Assembly (NCBI GenBank): GCA_964059195.1
Contig: CAXKWD010000011.1
Span: 15,226,978-15,290,977 of the forward strand
Length of the DNA: 64,000 bases
Direction of reading: 5' to 3'
DNA from: Ectobius pallidus
Taxonomy: Eukaryota; Arthropoda; Insecta; Blattodea; Ectobiidae
The translations under genes and the position numbers were made by a program. The notes beneath the pieces were generated by a model. It did no database searches and was not told the DNA's origin. It was given only the letters and a program-made list of their open reading frames with translations. Positions within the stretch are counted from its first letter, which is position 1, and every line of letters begins with the position of its first letter. Positions 1-9,859 of the stretch are shown piece by piece.

Positions 1-206
1 AGTAAATCAAATTTTATTTTAATGCATTTTTAATGTTATTATTTTCGAACAGTAAAAAGTGTGGTATGCGTATTAAAAATATATATTTTGTTTGTTAATG
101 AAAAAGGTTTCAAAATAACATTTAAAGGTTTCTTTGTTCTACTTCTCCCTTTTAGGGACATTTAAACTACCCACGCCACCTTTGCGATTTAACGGCTTTA
201 TTTTAC

Positions 207-207
207 A

Positions 208-280
<73 letters not shown>
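207..280. repeat. (AAT)n microsatellite
   Basis: About 24 uninterrupted AAT units. Similar tracts in this window are 3' tails of LINE copies, so this may be a relic tail, but no LINE sequence is recognisable beside it. The open frames across it encode only poly-Ile, poly-Tyr or poly-Leu and are not genes. Confidence 0.95.
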
Positions 281-284
<4 letters not shown>

Positions 285-451
285 TACTCGGAGCCCCTCC
301 CGAACCTAAATTGGGAAGAATTAAAGCTGAAGGATGCAAACGGATGAAATGACGTATACAACAAGCGAAACGAAATAAAATAATAATAATAATAAAATAG
401 TAACAATAATGGTAATAATAACATTAACAAAAATATAATTATTATAATACA

Positions 452-454
<3 letters not shown>

Positions 455-499
<45 letters not shown>
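455..499. repeat. (AAT)n tract, probable LINE tail split by a mariner insertion
   Basis: About 15 AAT units directly abut the mariner-type element that begins after the TA at 500-501. On the other side of that element is the 3' end of a LINE read on the minus strand. The related LINE at 62.9-63.3 kb runs from the same 3' sequence straight into TTATTATT. This tract is therefore best read as the tail of the 1081-1312 LINE, separated from it by the insertion. Confidence 0.7.
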
Positions 500-501
500 T
501 A

Positions 502-1075
502 CAGTGATACCTCGAGATACGAGTTTAATTCGTTCTGTAACCTTGGTCGTATGTCAATTTGCTCGCATCTCAAAGCAATTTCCCCATTGAAATTAATTGA
601 AATGCCATTAATCCGTTCCAGGACCAGAAATGCTACCCCCAATTGTTTTTGTTACGTGTTTTTGAATAAGAAAAATGTATTTATAAATGACAACATAATA
701 AAAAGTAAAAAAGCCAAAAAAAAACTGGTTTCCATAAAGTGTACATACATATTTGTTACACTTTCTTCGGACCCATGGTTATAAAAAGAAATGTGATAAA
801 GTATGTAAATGCATAAAAAGCGCAAAGCCCTAGAAAAACTTAGCAAAGATGCTTCGACAGGGAGGTAAACAAGCACACTGGGGGAATACGTGGGATAATG
901 CGCGAGACGCACGAGGCGCAGGCGCAGTAAACTGGTGGGCCGTGTGCAGCGTCGCAGCTGGCCGTTCCTCGTATCTCAAATGTCGCTCGTATTTCTAAAC
1001 AAAACTTCGCTCGCTCGACAGCTCGTATCTCAAATAACTCGTATGTTAGGGCACTCGTATCTCGAGGTACCACTG
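502..1075. mobile_element. Tc1/mariner-type non-autonomous element
   Basis: The 574 bp element is flanked by TA on both sides (500-501 and 1076-1077). Its termini are inverted repeats: the left reads CAGTGATACCTCGAGATACG and the right, reverse-complemented, reads CAGTGGTACCTCGAGATACG. CAGTG(G)TACCTCGA ends with TA duplications are known from Tc1/mariner-IS630 elements. Internal and subterminal copies of CTCGTATCTCAAA (around 545-580 and 968-1035) look like repeated transposase-binding motifs. No transposase frame is present, so it would depend on a partner. Confidence 0.8.
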
Positions 1076-1080
1076 TATAT

Positions 1081-1312
1081 TTTTTCACTAAGGAATATTC
1101 CACAATACAATGGTTTTCCTTCATCCTACAACAATCTTTTGCCTCCATAAGACCCTGTCCATAGCATCTTCTTCACTTAATCCTTTTCTCGCCACACCCC
1201 TTTTCATCCCATTCATCCAGCACTCTTTGGGCTTCCCTCTTCTTCTTTTTCCTTCTACTTTCCAATCCAAAATTTTCTTGGGTATTCTATCCTCTGTCGT
1301 TCTGAGTACATG
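1081..1312 (-). pseudogene. LINE 3'-end fragment (RIPKKILD family), C-terminus only
   Basis: The minus strand encodes the basic C-terminal tail of a non-LTR reverse transcriptase, with EDRIPKKILD, VEGKRRRGKPKECW and a downstream MKRG segment, followed by stop codons. The plus-strand segment at about 62970-63240 is a close relative, which fixes the family and orientation. The copy is truncated at its 5' end and has no catalytic reverse transcriptase motifs. Its 3' side ends in an A-rich stretch and is interrupted by the mariner-type element at 502-1075. Confidence 0.7.
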
Positions 1313-1560
1313 AATAATAATAATAATAATAATAATAAAAATAATAATGATGATGATTGTAATGGTGATGGTGATGGTGATGGTGATGGTGGTGATGATG
1401 ATAATGATGATGATAATGATGATAACGATAATGATAATAACGATAATGATAATAACGATAATGATAATAACGATAATGATAATAACGATAATGATAATGA
1501 TGATGATAATAATAATAATGAGGATGGTAATAATACATAATAATAATAATAATAATTAAT
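1313..1560. repeat. compound AAT/GAT/GGTGAT microsatellite with a 15 bp higher-order unit
   Basis: (AAT)n passes into GATGATGATT, GGTGATGGTGAT and then about five copies of a 15 bp unit AACGATAATGATAAT between roughly 1424 and 1500, ending in (AAT)n again. The open frames here (Asp/Asn-rich on plus, Tyr/His- or Ser/Leu-rich on minus) are repeat artefacts. Confidence 0.95.
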
Positions 1561-4435
1561 GGCAACACAGGGTGTGTGAAGGGAAAAAACTAAACGGGAA
1601 AATGTGATAAGGAGAAGCAGGTAAAAGTAACAGAGGAGGTGGAAAGCAGGTAAGTAGGTAGAAGAGCACATGATTTGCGAGAGCACGTGGTCTCGGGCAG
1701 ATCTGGAGATATTCAAAACACCTCCCAGGATTGCATTTGGTATTCTTATTGATACCAAGGCACGATCTTGCCATGTCACGTGCTGTGATGTAATGCGAAC
1801 GGTGACATTACAACCCCCTCATTGCAGGCCTGGAAACTTCCACACGTTATCCCTTCCTCTTCCTCCCCTTTCCCATTAATAGTCCGAAGGGCGATGAACG
1901 TTTTTACTGGGATTACGATTCTGCATGATTCCTGATAGATGACCTATGCTGAAAGACGTTTTCAATGGATCAAACTCCATCCAGAGGAAAATGATGATGA
2001 TGATGATGATGATGGTAATAATAATCTATATTATAAAGTCCGATGTTCGGTGCCTCGAAGCATTTTGATAGGCTCTCAGAACATAGATTAACATTTAGTA
2101 TAACAGAAGACTATCGTTACTGCTATAACTCAAAATGATCTCCATTTGTCAGTACATCTTTATAATGTATAGTAACGCTCAAGTAAAATTTATACAAGTT
2201 TATAATAACACAGCCCAACAAAAAATAACTTTCTGTTTGGTATCTCAGATGTTTTACCGGATTTTGGCTATACTTAGTGGGCTGATTCCAAATATGTAAA
2301 CAGTTTTTCCCTACCAGCTATACTTTTATATAAGTTATATTTTATTCGTGAACTCTTAGTCTAGCGAAAAAAATTTTGCTTAATAATACAGCACGTGAAG
2401 GTTCTTTGCCATACTCTGGACACGTAGTACGAAAACTGTACGAAGTACAGAAAAACTAAAAGTTTGGATTGTTTTTGGCCCTCAAATTGACAGCTCATAA
2501 TCATAAACGACCGTACAATATGTGATAATATCAACTTTTTGAAAGACCCCATGTTATATTGGTATTGTGATGTTAATGTAATGTTAGTGTGTTGCTTTTT
2601 TCTTCACATGGTTTATAAGCCAAAAATAGGCAGTTTTTTATTTATATCAAACGTAAAATGGGATAATATGCCTAATGGTAATACCATATCTCACAAAACT
2701 AAAGCTGATAAGGTAAATTTTATGGCACATTTGGCAACAGCGACATAAATATACCCAAGAATAGGTATAAATTCTAAGGCAACAAAATGGCTGTTGGTCT
2801 GTGTAATTTATTAACATTAGTGAAATTAAGTATTCTATTATTAAAGAGAAATCATTATTTGAAAAAGGATTTGGTATTTGGTATAAAAGGTACTGAAATC
2901 CTGGGGAAGACTATTGTAGTATTGAATGCTATTGTTACAAAACTATTTTGTATTAAATTTTGTTATGTTCGAAGACCCGAAACTTTTAATTGAATCTCCA
3001 GGACAGACTCCATTAGACTCTATTAGACTCCATTAGACTCCATGGAATTAGGAGGGTAAGCTTTTTTTCTAATCCCGATAATACTTATGTTGTTAATAGT
3101 GTTTAAATCAGCTTTTTTAAAAATCTATACTTATTAATTACATCCTTAAGTAATTTTTTTTCTACTGATGTTTGATTCATTTAAAATTGCAAAATCTATG
3201 TAATATATACAAGTTTTTAAACGTAATGTAAATAAAATGCGTTATGCCAACAAAATGCAAAAGAATTCCTGCCACAATTTTATGTGTACTGTGGCTGAGT
3301 AGACTCACTATGTACTGGAAAATCATTTTTAAATAATTATACCATCATTATAAATTTAGCTAAATTTTAGCTAGCACGAATTGCTAGTAATAATAATATT
3401 GATAATAATAATAATAATAATAATAATAATAGTAATAATAATACCGTATTATTTCTGTAGTAAGATCTCCTCATTAGATTTGTACGTATAAAAGTTAATT
3501 GATTAACTGAACAACCATTCGCTCAAATAACCATTACCTTTTATCCAGTTAACAGAATAACAGCTGTACAGATAACTGGATAAGTACGTCATTTTAACCA
3601 GTAGTGCAACTATTTGTATTTATTCCATTAATTGTTTAGTTGATGGTAAGAGCCTGAATAATCGGTTCCAGTGCAAGAAGGTTGTTGTAAACATTTTGTC
3701 TTGTTTTATTCGAACCGCTGGGAAATGATGTGGCTGCTTCTGGCGACTCTTTGTGGTATTGTCCGCATGACAAACAGAGAAGCGACCAGTACATGAACTA
3801 GGAGAATAACAATTAACTATAATTAGCTCTCTCTCTGTGGTTCATCGACATAGAAATCTGGAAAACTGCAAATAATATCCAATTAATCATGTGCTCATAT
3901 AAAAGATAACTGTTTTATCTACCTCTGCAATTAATTGTTTTTTTTTTTTTTAAGTAACATTTTATTACAGCATGCTCCATTACATTTCGTAATAATACAT
4001 GCTTATGTACTACTAATTATAAATATAAAATTCCTGTACAATGATTATTGGATCTTATTAATTACGTTCTGCCAATTATTTGCAAGAGTTCAAAGTCTAT
4101 ATTATTTATATAGTTTTGAAATAGTTTTAGGTGCTTTTCCATGAGTTCCTGTTTGTTAATGGGCCACTTCCCGCCTTTCTGTAGCACAGCTTTCTTGAAA
4201 TTGTTTCCTGCAATTAATTGTCTGTGTAGATAACCGTTATCCAATTAATTGTCCCAGCTCTAGTATGCACAACTTGATCCGATGTTAGTGTATCAGTAAG
4301 AACTGTTCCGTTAATAGGGCCAGGACCATTTTATTCTTAAAAATTAATGATTGAAAATAGAACCAGGAAGGGGCTGGCAACAAGCATGATTTTATGAGTA
4401 GTTTAATTTACAACAGTCTTTTTCTTTCACGCTGT
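1561..4435. other. intergenic, no gene recognised
   Basis: No coding frame above background. It contains an ATG/GAT microsatellite (about 1989-2016), a short tandem run of AGACTCCATT-like decamers (about 3003-3043), an (AAT)n tract (about 3400-3440), and AATTAATTG-rich segments near 3500-3600, 3930 and 4210-4255 that suggest an old inverted-repeat element whose ends I could not define. Confidence 0.6.
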
Positions 4436-4439
4436 CCAT

Positions 4440-4622
4440 TATTTGGAAGTGTTCATTGTTGTTGGGGGATACATTTCAGTGTCCACGTCCGTTTTTGAAA
4501 ATGTCCGCTATTTGGAAGAATTTTATCATAAGGGTCAATGTTATTTTGCAGGGGAATTCAAAAATGTCCGCTATTGAGAGAAGTCCGCTATTGGGAAGTG
4601 TCCATTAAGGGAAGTTTCACTG
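4440..4622. mobile_element. right end of a Tc1/mariner-type element
   Basis: Three copies of a GTCCGCTATT(T/G)GGAAG-like motif and a related GTCCATTA motif lead to an end reading GGGAAGTTTCACTG followed by TA (4623-4624). In reverse this is CAGTGAAACTTCCC, a mariner/Tigger-like terminus with a TA target. I could not find the matching left end, so this is probably a truncated copy. Confidence 0.5.
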
Positions 4623-4624
4623 TA

Positions 4625-5439
4625 TATATAAACTATTTTTTAAAAATATAACCATACATGCAACTTTTTTATCCTAAAAGGACGCAAACAATTCTTGCAC
4701 CATGTTTTACGAATGTAACCAGGTCTAGAAATTTGTAACAGTTGTAATAGCTGATTTGATAAAATCACAAGAAATAGCGAACTCGTAAGTTTCAGGTTTC
4801 AAACCCTGGGATTGGTGTGATAAATATTGTGTCAACATTTGGTAGCCATAGGCCAATAAGCGCAGTGGAAAAAAGTTATTTTTATCCGATTGTCCCCTTA
4901 ATATGCATTCCATAATAAACTGCTCAGGGCAGCAGAGCGGAGATTTATGGATAATATGCTTGGAGGCTACGAGACACAGTTTCCTTTGGCAAGGTCCTTT
5001 CCTAGGGCAGGATGGTTAAATCCTAAGAGTTGAAGTAATAAAAATTGTATTTTGGTGGTCTGTGAAGTGTTGACGAAGTAAACAATGGACTGTGGGTGCC
5101 AAACATTCTTGTCTAGTTAGACGCAGATAAACTGGGTTTGTAGGTCACAGTTCTGTGCCAATGTGCCACCGCAAATCTTATCCACTGCGGAACACACACT
5201 GTTATCTAATAGTGGATACAGTACCCCTACATTACATAACGCACAACAACTCCCATTATGTGTGGCCAATCTGCTTACGTCTACATAGTATCCTAGTGCG
5301 TCTTCGTGGTTTTGCTGTTGAATCAGAACAAAACTTGGTCTACACTGTTTAGATTTTACAAAGCTTATATTACCCAGGGTATATTTTTATTATAGAAACA
5401 GTCTCTGCATACCAGCTTCATATAAACCCACATAAGCTT
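4625..5439. other. intergenic, possible old tRNA-like repeat
   Basis: No gene recognised. A short B-box-like stretch (CAGGTTTCAAACCCTGG, about 4792-4808) hints at an old tRNA-derived repeat, but no A box or tail could be defined. Confidence 0.4.
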
Positions 5440-5459
5440 CATAACCCACTCTGAATTCG

Positions 5460-5812
5460 CAGGGGCGTATTTAGCTACTTAAGCGCCCCTAGGCAGAGAA
5501 AAATATTTTCGCCCCCTTATTTCCACATGAATGTACAAAGTAACCTACAGTAAGCATTATTGTAACTGAAATAGTAGGCTAAGAATAATATTAATAATAA
5601 TAATATATTATAAATAAATAAGTAAATAAATAAACAGGTGCGTATTGTTGTCAATGTTATTCATTTCTATTTCATTTTCGTTACATTAGGGTACTATTTT
5701 GAAGAACTATGAATAAAATGTTTAGTATTTAAAAAAAAACCAGTAACAGCTTAAAAGCCGCCCCTTGAAATCTGCCGCCCTAGGCACCTGCCTAGTCTTA
5801 AATACGGCACTG
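5460..5812. mobile_element. hAT-type MITE, 353 bp
   Basis: The terminal inverted repeats are CAGGGGCGTATTTAGCTAC on the left and CAGTGCCGTATTTAAGAC on the right (reverse complement). The flanking 8 bp are tgaattcg (5452-5459) and tgaatacg (5813-5820), 7 of 8 identical. An 8 bp duplication with CA-GGG-like ends is typical of the hAT superfamily. The copy at about 8215-8228 in the related repeat shows the same locus without the insertion (ctctgaacacgcgctc). No transposase is encoded. Confidence 0.85.
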
Positions 5813-6229
5813 TGAATACGCGCTCTTTGCAATATGACCACTTGTTCTTTATCAGGATATGAAGTGAAAAAAATGTATTGGCCATGCTTAAAGTAAAGAA
5901 AGTTACGACAGTGTATTAATCAGAGTTTATTTGGGTTATATATCCTTCGGGGATGCGATGTGATGTGGTAACGATATTCTCTTCATTTTTACAACCAATA
6001 TACATGAAGAGAATGTCATACATAATATTACATTATATTAATATACAAACTTTAATTTGGGCAGAGGAAGTTATGTAACTTTCACATAATTTTTTTTTGT
6101 GTGTCCTGACTCCGAATGGGGGAAAGGTTCATGGAACCCACTAGGACTAGATGAAAGAACTAAGTGAGGAGAGTGAGTTTTTAAATTTATTTTTTTAATT
6201 TTTCTGCTTTTTTTCCGGCCAGTCTTGAG

Positions 6230-6495
6230 ATGGATTACTATATTGAGGGAGTTAAGGTATATCCCCAAAAAAGAATTCTTAGAATTATTTTTAAAAAGTT
6301 CCAGTAAGTCTCATTGTAAACCTCTATTAGTTGAATATGAAAATATAAAAATTCTTAACCCTTTTAGATATCTGAGTACACGTCCATACCAACATTAATG
6401 ATTATAATCTTCGAAAAGATGTACATGGTCACCAAGCTAGAAGACATTTTGCACTAATATTCCAAAATTTGGATCAAGCAAAACAGTAAATTTAT
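6230..6495 (+). pseudogene. CR1-like LINE C-terminal remnant, part 1
   Basis: Frameshifted pieces read PQKRILRII, then SHCKPLLVEYENIKILNP, then a YNLRKDVHGHQARRHF segment. This order matches the C-terminal region of CR1/Jockey-type LINE ORF2 proteins: LQKRiiRii, then a PLF..L.IL segment, then a short His/Arg block. At least one frameshift and several stops are present. The copy is cut by the Penelope-like insertion at 6496 and resumes at about 6934. Exact family uncertain. Confidence 0.6.
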
Positions 6496-6601
6496 TCATT
6501 CTTGTGTCCGACTTTAGCGCTGTGTAACAAATAGTTGAATAAAAACACTTTCTTCAACGCACTTAACTTCTGGACGGCCGTTTCGCAGGTGGTGTTGACA
6601 C

Positions 6602-6790
6602 TCTTTATACAAGAAATTAAATACATTGGAACAATTCGAAATCTACAAACACACAAAATCACACCCAACATCAGTTTTAAATAACCAACTCAATTTCAGA
6701 TCACACACGCTATTTGACACATTAATACACACAGGCAGTCAAACCAAACCCCCATCACCTACCCCCACCTCCACTACACCCCCACCATAA
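6602..6790 (+). pseudogene. PLE protein C-terminal end (GIY-YIG region remnant)
   Basis: An uninterrupted 62-codon frame with no start codon reads KKLNTLEQFEIYKHTKSH, then VLNNQLNFRSHTLFDTL, then a Pro/Thr-rich tail and stop. The spacing LEQFEIYK...LNNQLNFRSHTLFD is characteristic of the end of the GIY-YIG endonuclease domain at the C-terminus of Penelope-like reverse transcriptases. The reverse transcriptase and the GIY/YIG motifs themselves are missing, so it is a 5'-truncated, non-functional piece. Confidence 0.8.
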
Positions 6791-6832
6791 CAGACACCCT
6801 CACAAACACCTGCTCCAGAGACCTCAGTTGAC

Positions 6833-6882
6833 ACTCTGCTGATGATGCAGGAACACCACCTGCGAAACGGCCGTCCAGAAGT
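6833..6882 (+). ncRNA. type I hammerhead ribozyme in PLE terminal repeat
   Basis: All conserved core blocks are present in order. Stem I 5' strand is ACTCTG, followed by CTGATGA (6839-6845), stem II GCAGG/CCTGC closed by a 7 nt loop, GAAA (6864-6867), and a very short self-complementary stem III ACGGCCGT. GTC then gives the predicted cleavage site after 6875, and CAGAAGT forms stem I with ACTCTG with one bulged A. The tiny stem III resembles hammerheads known from PLEs and Schistosoma satellites, which act as dimers. Activity is inferred, not shown. Confidence 0.85.
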
Positions 6883-6933
6883 TTACTAAGGTAAATAAAG
6901 TGCGTTGAAGAAAGTGTTTTTATTCAACTATAT

Positions 6934-7506
6934 AGTAAATTTATGTTTATATTTAGGTTCCAAATATAACAACATGTTCATTAATGAACTTCACTGTCGC
7001 AAAGGATTCGTATTATAATTATTTTCATATGGAACCCTATACCCTCTATATTGACTCCCTTAATTCATAAAATGATTAATAAAACTTATTAGAACATTAC
7101 TTAAACATACTAGTATCTTAATTAATGTCATTATAGGTTTTTTGCATAATATTATTAGTTTTCAAATTCTTGACATTATATAGGCTATTAATAAATAAGG
7201 TTTTAATTACTTATTATGTGCAACACCTACGTACAATATTGAAACAAGTTATATGCCTAATTTTAAGAACTAAGACAGTTTAAGTACGGGAGTATGTAAG
7301 GTTGCATTTGACAATAATTATAATAACAAGAAACAGAGGTTTTCAAACACTCTCTACAAATGGTTAATAAGAAATCCTTTCTATAATGACGATTATTTAA
7401 ACCTATAGGTTAATTTATATGTTGTAATTTTTCTTGTTTGTGTATTATTTGTAACCTGTCAGATGTCTGTATTTGAGACTAAATACAGTGTTATATATAT
7501 ATATAT
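6934..7506 (+). pseudogene. CR1-like LINE C-terminal remnant, part 2, with 3' UTR
   Basis: This continues the LINE interrupted at 6496. Broken frames resemble the end of CR1/Jockey ORF2, most clearly a YKWLIRNPFYNDDYLNL-stop segment at about 7357-7410. A short AT-rich 3' region follows and ends in (TA)n at about 7493-7506. No intact motif remains. Confidence 0.5.
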
Positions 7507-8209
7507 AATTCATCAAAGTATAAGCGATCAAATAGGGGAGTATATGTAATCCATATCCGTCTTGATTTCTTAACACTATGAATCCCAGTTTATTTCCTGT
7601 ATCAGGGACTCCAAAGTGGGGGTAATCTAGCCCATTGGATGAAATGATGGAGGCCTAAGTCAGGAAAACATATTACAGTATTTTGCTGTACAATTTAAAC
7701 TTATTTTGTGGCATGTTGCTAACATTGTCCTCCACAATGGGTTTAATTATTATGTACCTGTATTATTAATTACTTCCTCTGCCCGTACCATAGACACTAT
7801 AGGTAGACGAAGCAGACTATTGTTTCTACCCCCAAATTCTAAGTTGAGTTTTTACATAAATACACGTTTTGAGGCCCCGGGAATCCAAAAATACTATTTT
7901 CGGAAACATGTTTGTGTGTGTGTGTGAACAATCTAACTCCAAAACGGAAAATCGTATGAAAACAACATGTTGTATTTGCGTTAGGTACCTTCTGAGCATA
8001 TGACAGGAAGATTAGCGAAAACTTTCCCTTATTTTTAAGAGGACTTTACATTAAGAAAATTTTGTTTTTCGTGATTTTCTTGAAAACGGCTCAACGAATT
8101 TCTTTAAATTTTGCACACGGGGTGCTTGTATAAAGAGCTAAAACTTTTATTTGAAATATTTGTTTCGAAAAAAAAAAAATATATATATATATAAAGGACA
8201 GTTCTAAGC
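7507..8209. other. intergenic, includes end of repeat A copy 1
   Basis: It includes the end of dispersed repeat A copy 1 (to about 7810), a (GT)n run at about 7912-7926, and a segment GAAAACGGCTCAACGAATTT of the kind seen in insect repeats. No gene recognised. Confidence 0.5.
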
Positions 8210-8877
8210 CACCCACTCTGAACACGCGCTCTTTGCAATATGACCACTTGTTCTATATCAGAATGTGAAGTGAGAAAAATGTATTGGCCATGCTTAAAGT
8301 AAAGAAAGTTAAGACAGTGTATCTATCAGAGTTTATTTGGGTTATATATTCTTCGGGGATGCGTTGTGATGTGGTAACGATATTCTCTCCGTTTTTACAA
8401 ACGATATACATGAAGAGAATGTCATACGTAATATATACAGTATAATATATAAGAGGCAAAACTTTTATTTGGGTAGAGGAAGTTTTGTGACTTTCACATA
8501 AGATTTGTTGTATGTGTCCTGACTCCGAATGGGGGAAAGGTTCGTGGAACCCACTAGATGAACTAAGTGAAGAGAGTGAGTTTTTAAATTTATTTTATTT
8601 TTTATTTTATTTTTTATAGTCAATTTAAACTGATTTTGTGACTATGCTGCTCAAATTGTTCTACATTTTCTTTATGGTTTTGCTACTTTCGTTTCGGTTC
8701 TGTGGGATATTTTTACTTCCTCTGCCTGTTTCATAGGTAGGCCTACTATCAGATTTTAAAAGTTTAAAATCGCGATATTAGTATTAATCACCTTTCAGAA
8801 TAACTTTCAAGTAAAGTGAATTGATAGAAACCACTTAACATTATAACAAATAATGTTATTACTTTTATTGTCTATAA

Positions 8878-8886
<9 letters not shown>
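8210..8886 (+). repeat. dispersed repeat family A, copy 2 (left arm of a large inverted repeat)
   Basis: This is a continuous copy of the family interrupted at 5440-7810. From 8238 to 8886 it is mirrored by the minus-strand copy at 10936-11582, giving arms of about 650 bp separated by about 2 kb. It ends at the (ATT)n tract beginning about 8878. Confidence 0.8.
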
Positions 8887-8921
<35 letters not shown>

Positions 8922-8923
8922 TT
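8878..8923. repeat. (ATT)n microsatellite
   Basis: About 15 ATT units at the inner end of repeat A copy 2. Confidence 0.95.
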
Positions 8924-8974
8924 ATAACAATATATTTGTAAAATTTCCGTAAAAATGGGACAGGTATATATTCC

Positions 8975-9245
8975 TAATGAGATGCGCAATTGCATGAATT
9001 GCTGACGTAATGCAAACTAAACAGAAGGTCACGGTTTCGATCCATGGTGCCACTGACGTAATAATCAGTGATGTAACCCTGTAAGCCCTGGGGGGCAGTG
9101 TCAACTCTACAGAAATAAGTACACCTATAACATAGAATTCTTGAGGTAAAGGTGTTCTGTACATGTAGCAAAATCCTTACTATCTCTATGAACCGACTCT
9201 CTGAATCCCTGAATGCCCAAAAGCTTCAACTTTTGAAGTCCGTAA
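8975..9245 (+). mobile_element. diverged tRNA-derived SINE
   Basis: A B-box-like GGTTTCGATCC lies at 9033-9043. It is followed by body sequence (GCCCTGGGGGGCAGTGTCAA, then ACAGAAATAAGTAC, then GAGGTAAAGGTGTTC) matching the intact SINE at 13113-13421 and the minus-strand copy at 13780-14042. It is more diverged than the 13 kb copy and its ends are unclear. Confidence 0.65.
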
Positions 9246-9258
9246 AATACGTAATGGG

Positions 9259-9859
9259 CAGGGTCCGGAATTTATTGGTGCTGCATAGACATTGCCAACT
9301 TGTAGATAAATCCTAATCTTGGCCTCTAGATTATAGAAATGCATTTTTATTGGGTAATTTTTGGTCATTTTATGCAATTTAAAATTTTTTGGGCATTTAT
9401 TTCAATTTTACGTAATTATTTTGTCATTTTCATGCATTTACATTGAGTATATTAACTTTTATACCTTCAATAATCCCCGTATGCTGACAGTAATTTAGTG
9501 CAATCCTAAATAAGATAGGGTTTACATGCTTTTTTCATAGGGTAATATTTAAATAATTACTAGGTTACCATAATGCAACATTTTTGTAGGATCTTTTCTT
9601 ACTTCTCTTGTCAAATGCTCCAATAAAGAACAAAGAACAGAGTTTTTAGACCTACAACATCCTTTCTGCACTTACAGTTTTTTTCAATTGCCGTACGTAC
9701 AAATTAGTCTACAACTCTGTGTGTACAATAATAATTTTTTTATAAATAAAATATCAGTTCTTAGGTCATTCTTTATACTTAAGTCATTTTCTTTAAAATC
9801 TAAGGTCATTTTATAGGTCATTTATCAAACAATATTAGATCATCAGAATCCGGGCCCTG
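9259..9859 (-). mobile_element. hAT-like element of the ATGACC group
   Basis: The ends are CAGGGTCCGGAAT on the left and, reverse-complemented, CAGGGCCCGGATTCTGATGA on the right. The left 130 bp (TTGGTGCTGCATAGACATTG ... GGCCTCTAGATTATAGAAAT) is the reverse complement of the right part of 41954-42502, so it is the same family in opposite orientation. The interior is full of GGTCATTTT/GTCATTTT motifs. No convincing 8 bp duplication is visible here. Confidence 0.7.

Larger units (their letters stand above)
6496..6933 (+). mobile_element. Penelope-like element (PLE), short copy
   Basis: The element is flanked by an 11 bp direct repeat agtaaatttat (6485-6495 and 6934-6944). From left to right it holds an inverted partial copy of the terminal (pLTR) region (6496-6600), a 62-codon ORF end (6602-6790), and a plus-strand pLTR carrying a hammerhead ribozyme (6833-6882) and ending in TTTTTATTCAAC. 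Both ends share the same roughly 30 bp AATAAAAACACTTTCTTCAACG-type sequence in opposite orientation. Inverted partial pLTR copies are known for Penelope-like elements. A second copy of the family lies at 51477-51719. Confidence 0.85.
5440..7810 (+). repeat. dispersed repeat family A, copy 1 (interrupted)
   Basis: The segments 5440-5459, 5813-6200 and about 7690-7810 match the continuous copy at 8210-8886, including CGCTCTTTGCAATATGACCA, CTTCGGGGATGCG and a GACTCCGAATGGGGGAAAGG motif. Copy 1 has been split by a hAT MITE (5460-5812) and by a LINE remnant that itself holds a Penelope-like insertion. The identity of family A is unknown; no protein frame or terminal repeats were seen. Confidence 0.75.

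Noticed and set aside
134..430. Open frames of poly-Ile, poly-Leu and poly-Tyr
   Set aside because: They are translations of the (AAT)n tract and carry no other signal.
1255..1779. 174-codon minus frame, Ser/Leu-rich with a hydrophobic start
   Set aside because: Its middle is the compound GAT/AAT microsatellite and its end overlaps the LINE fragment; not a gene.
3480..4260. Possible TIR element built of AATTAATTG and GATAACTGGATAA segments
   Set aside because: Several partial inverted matches but no consistent pair of ends or duplication.
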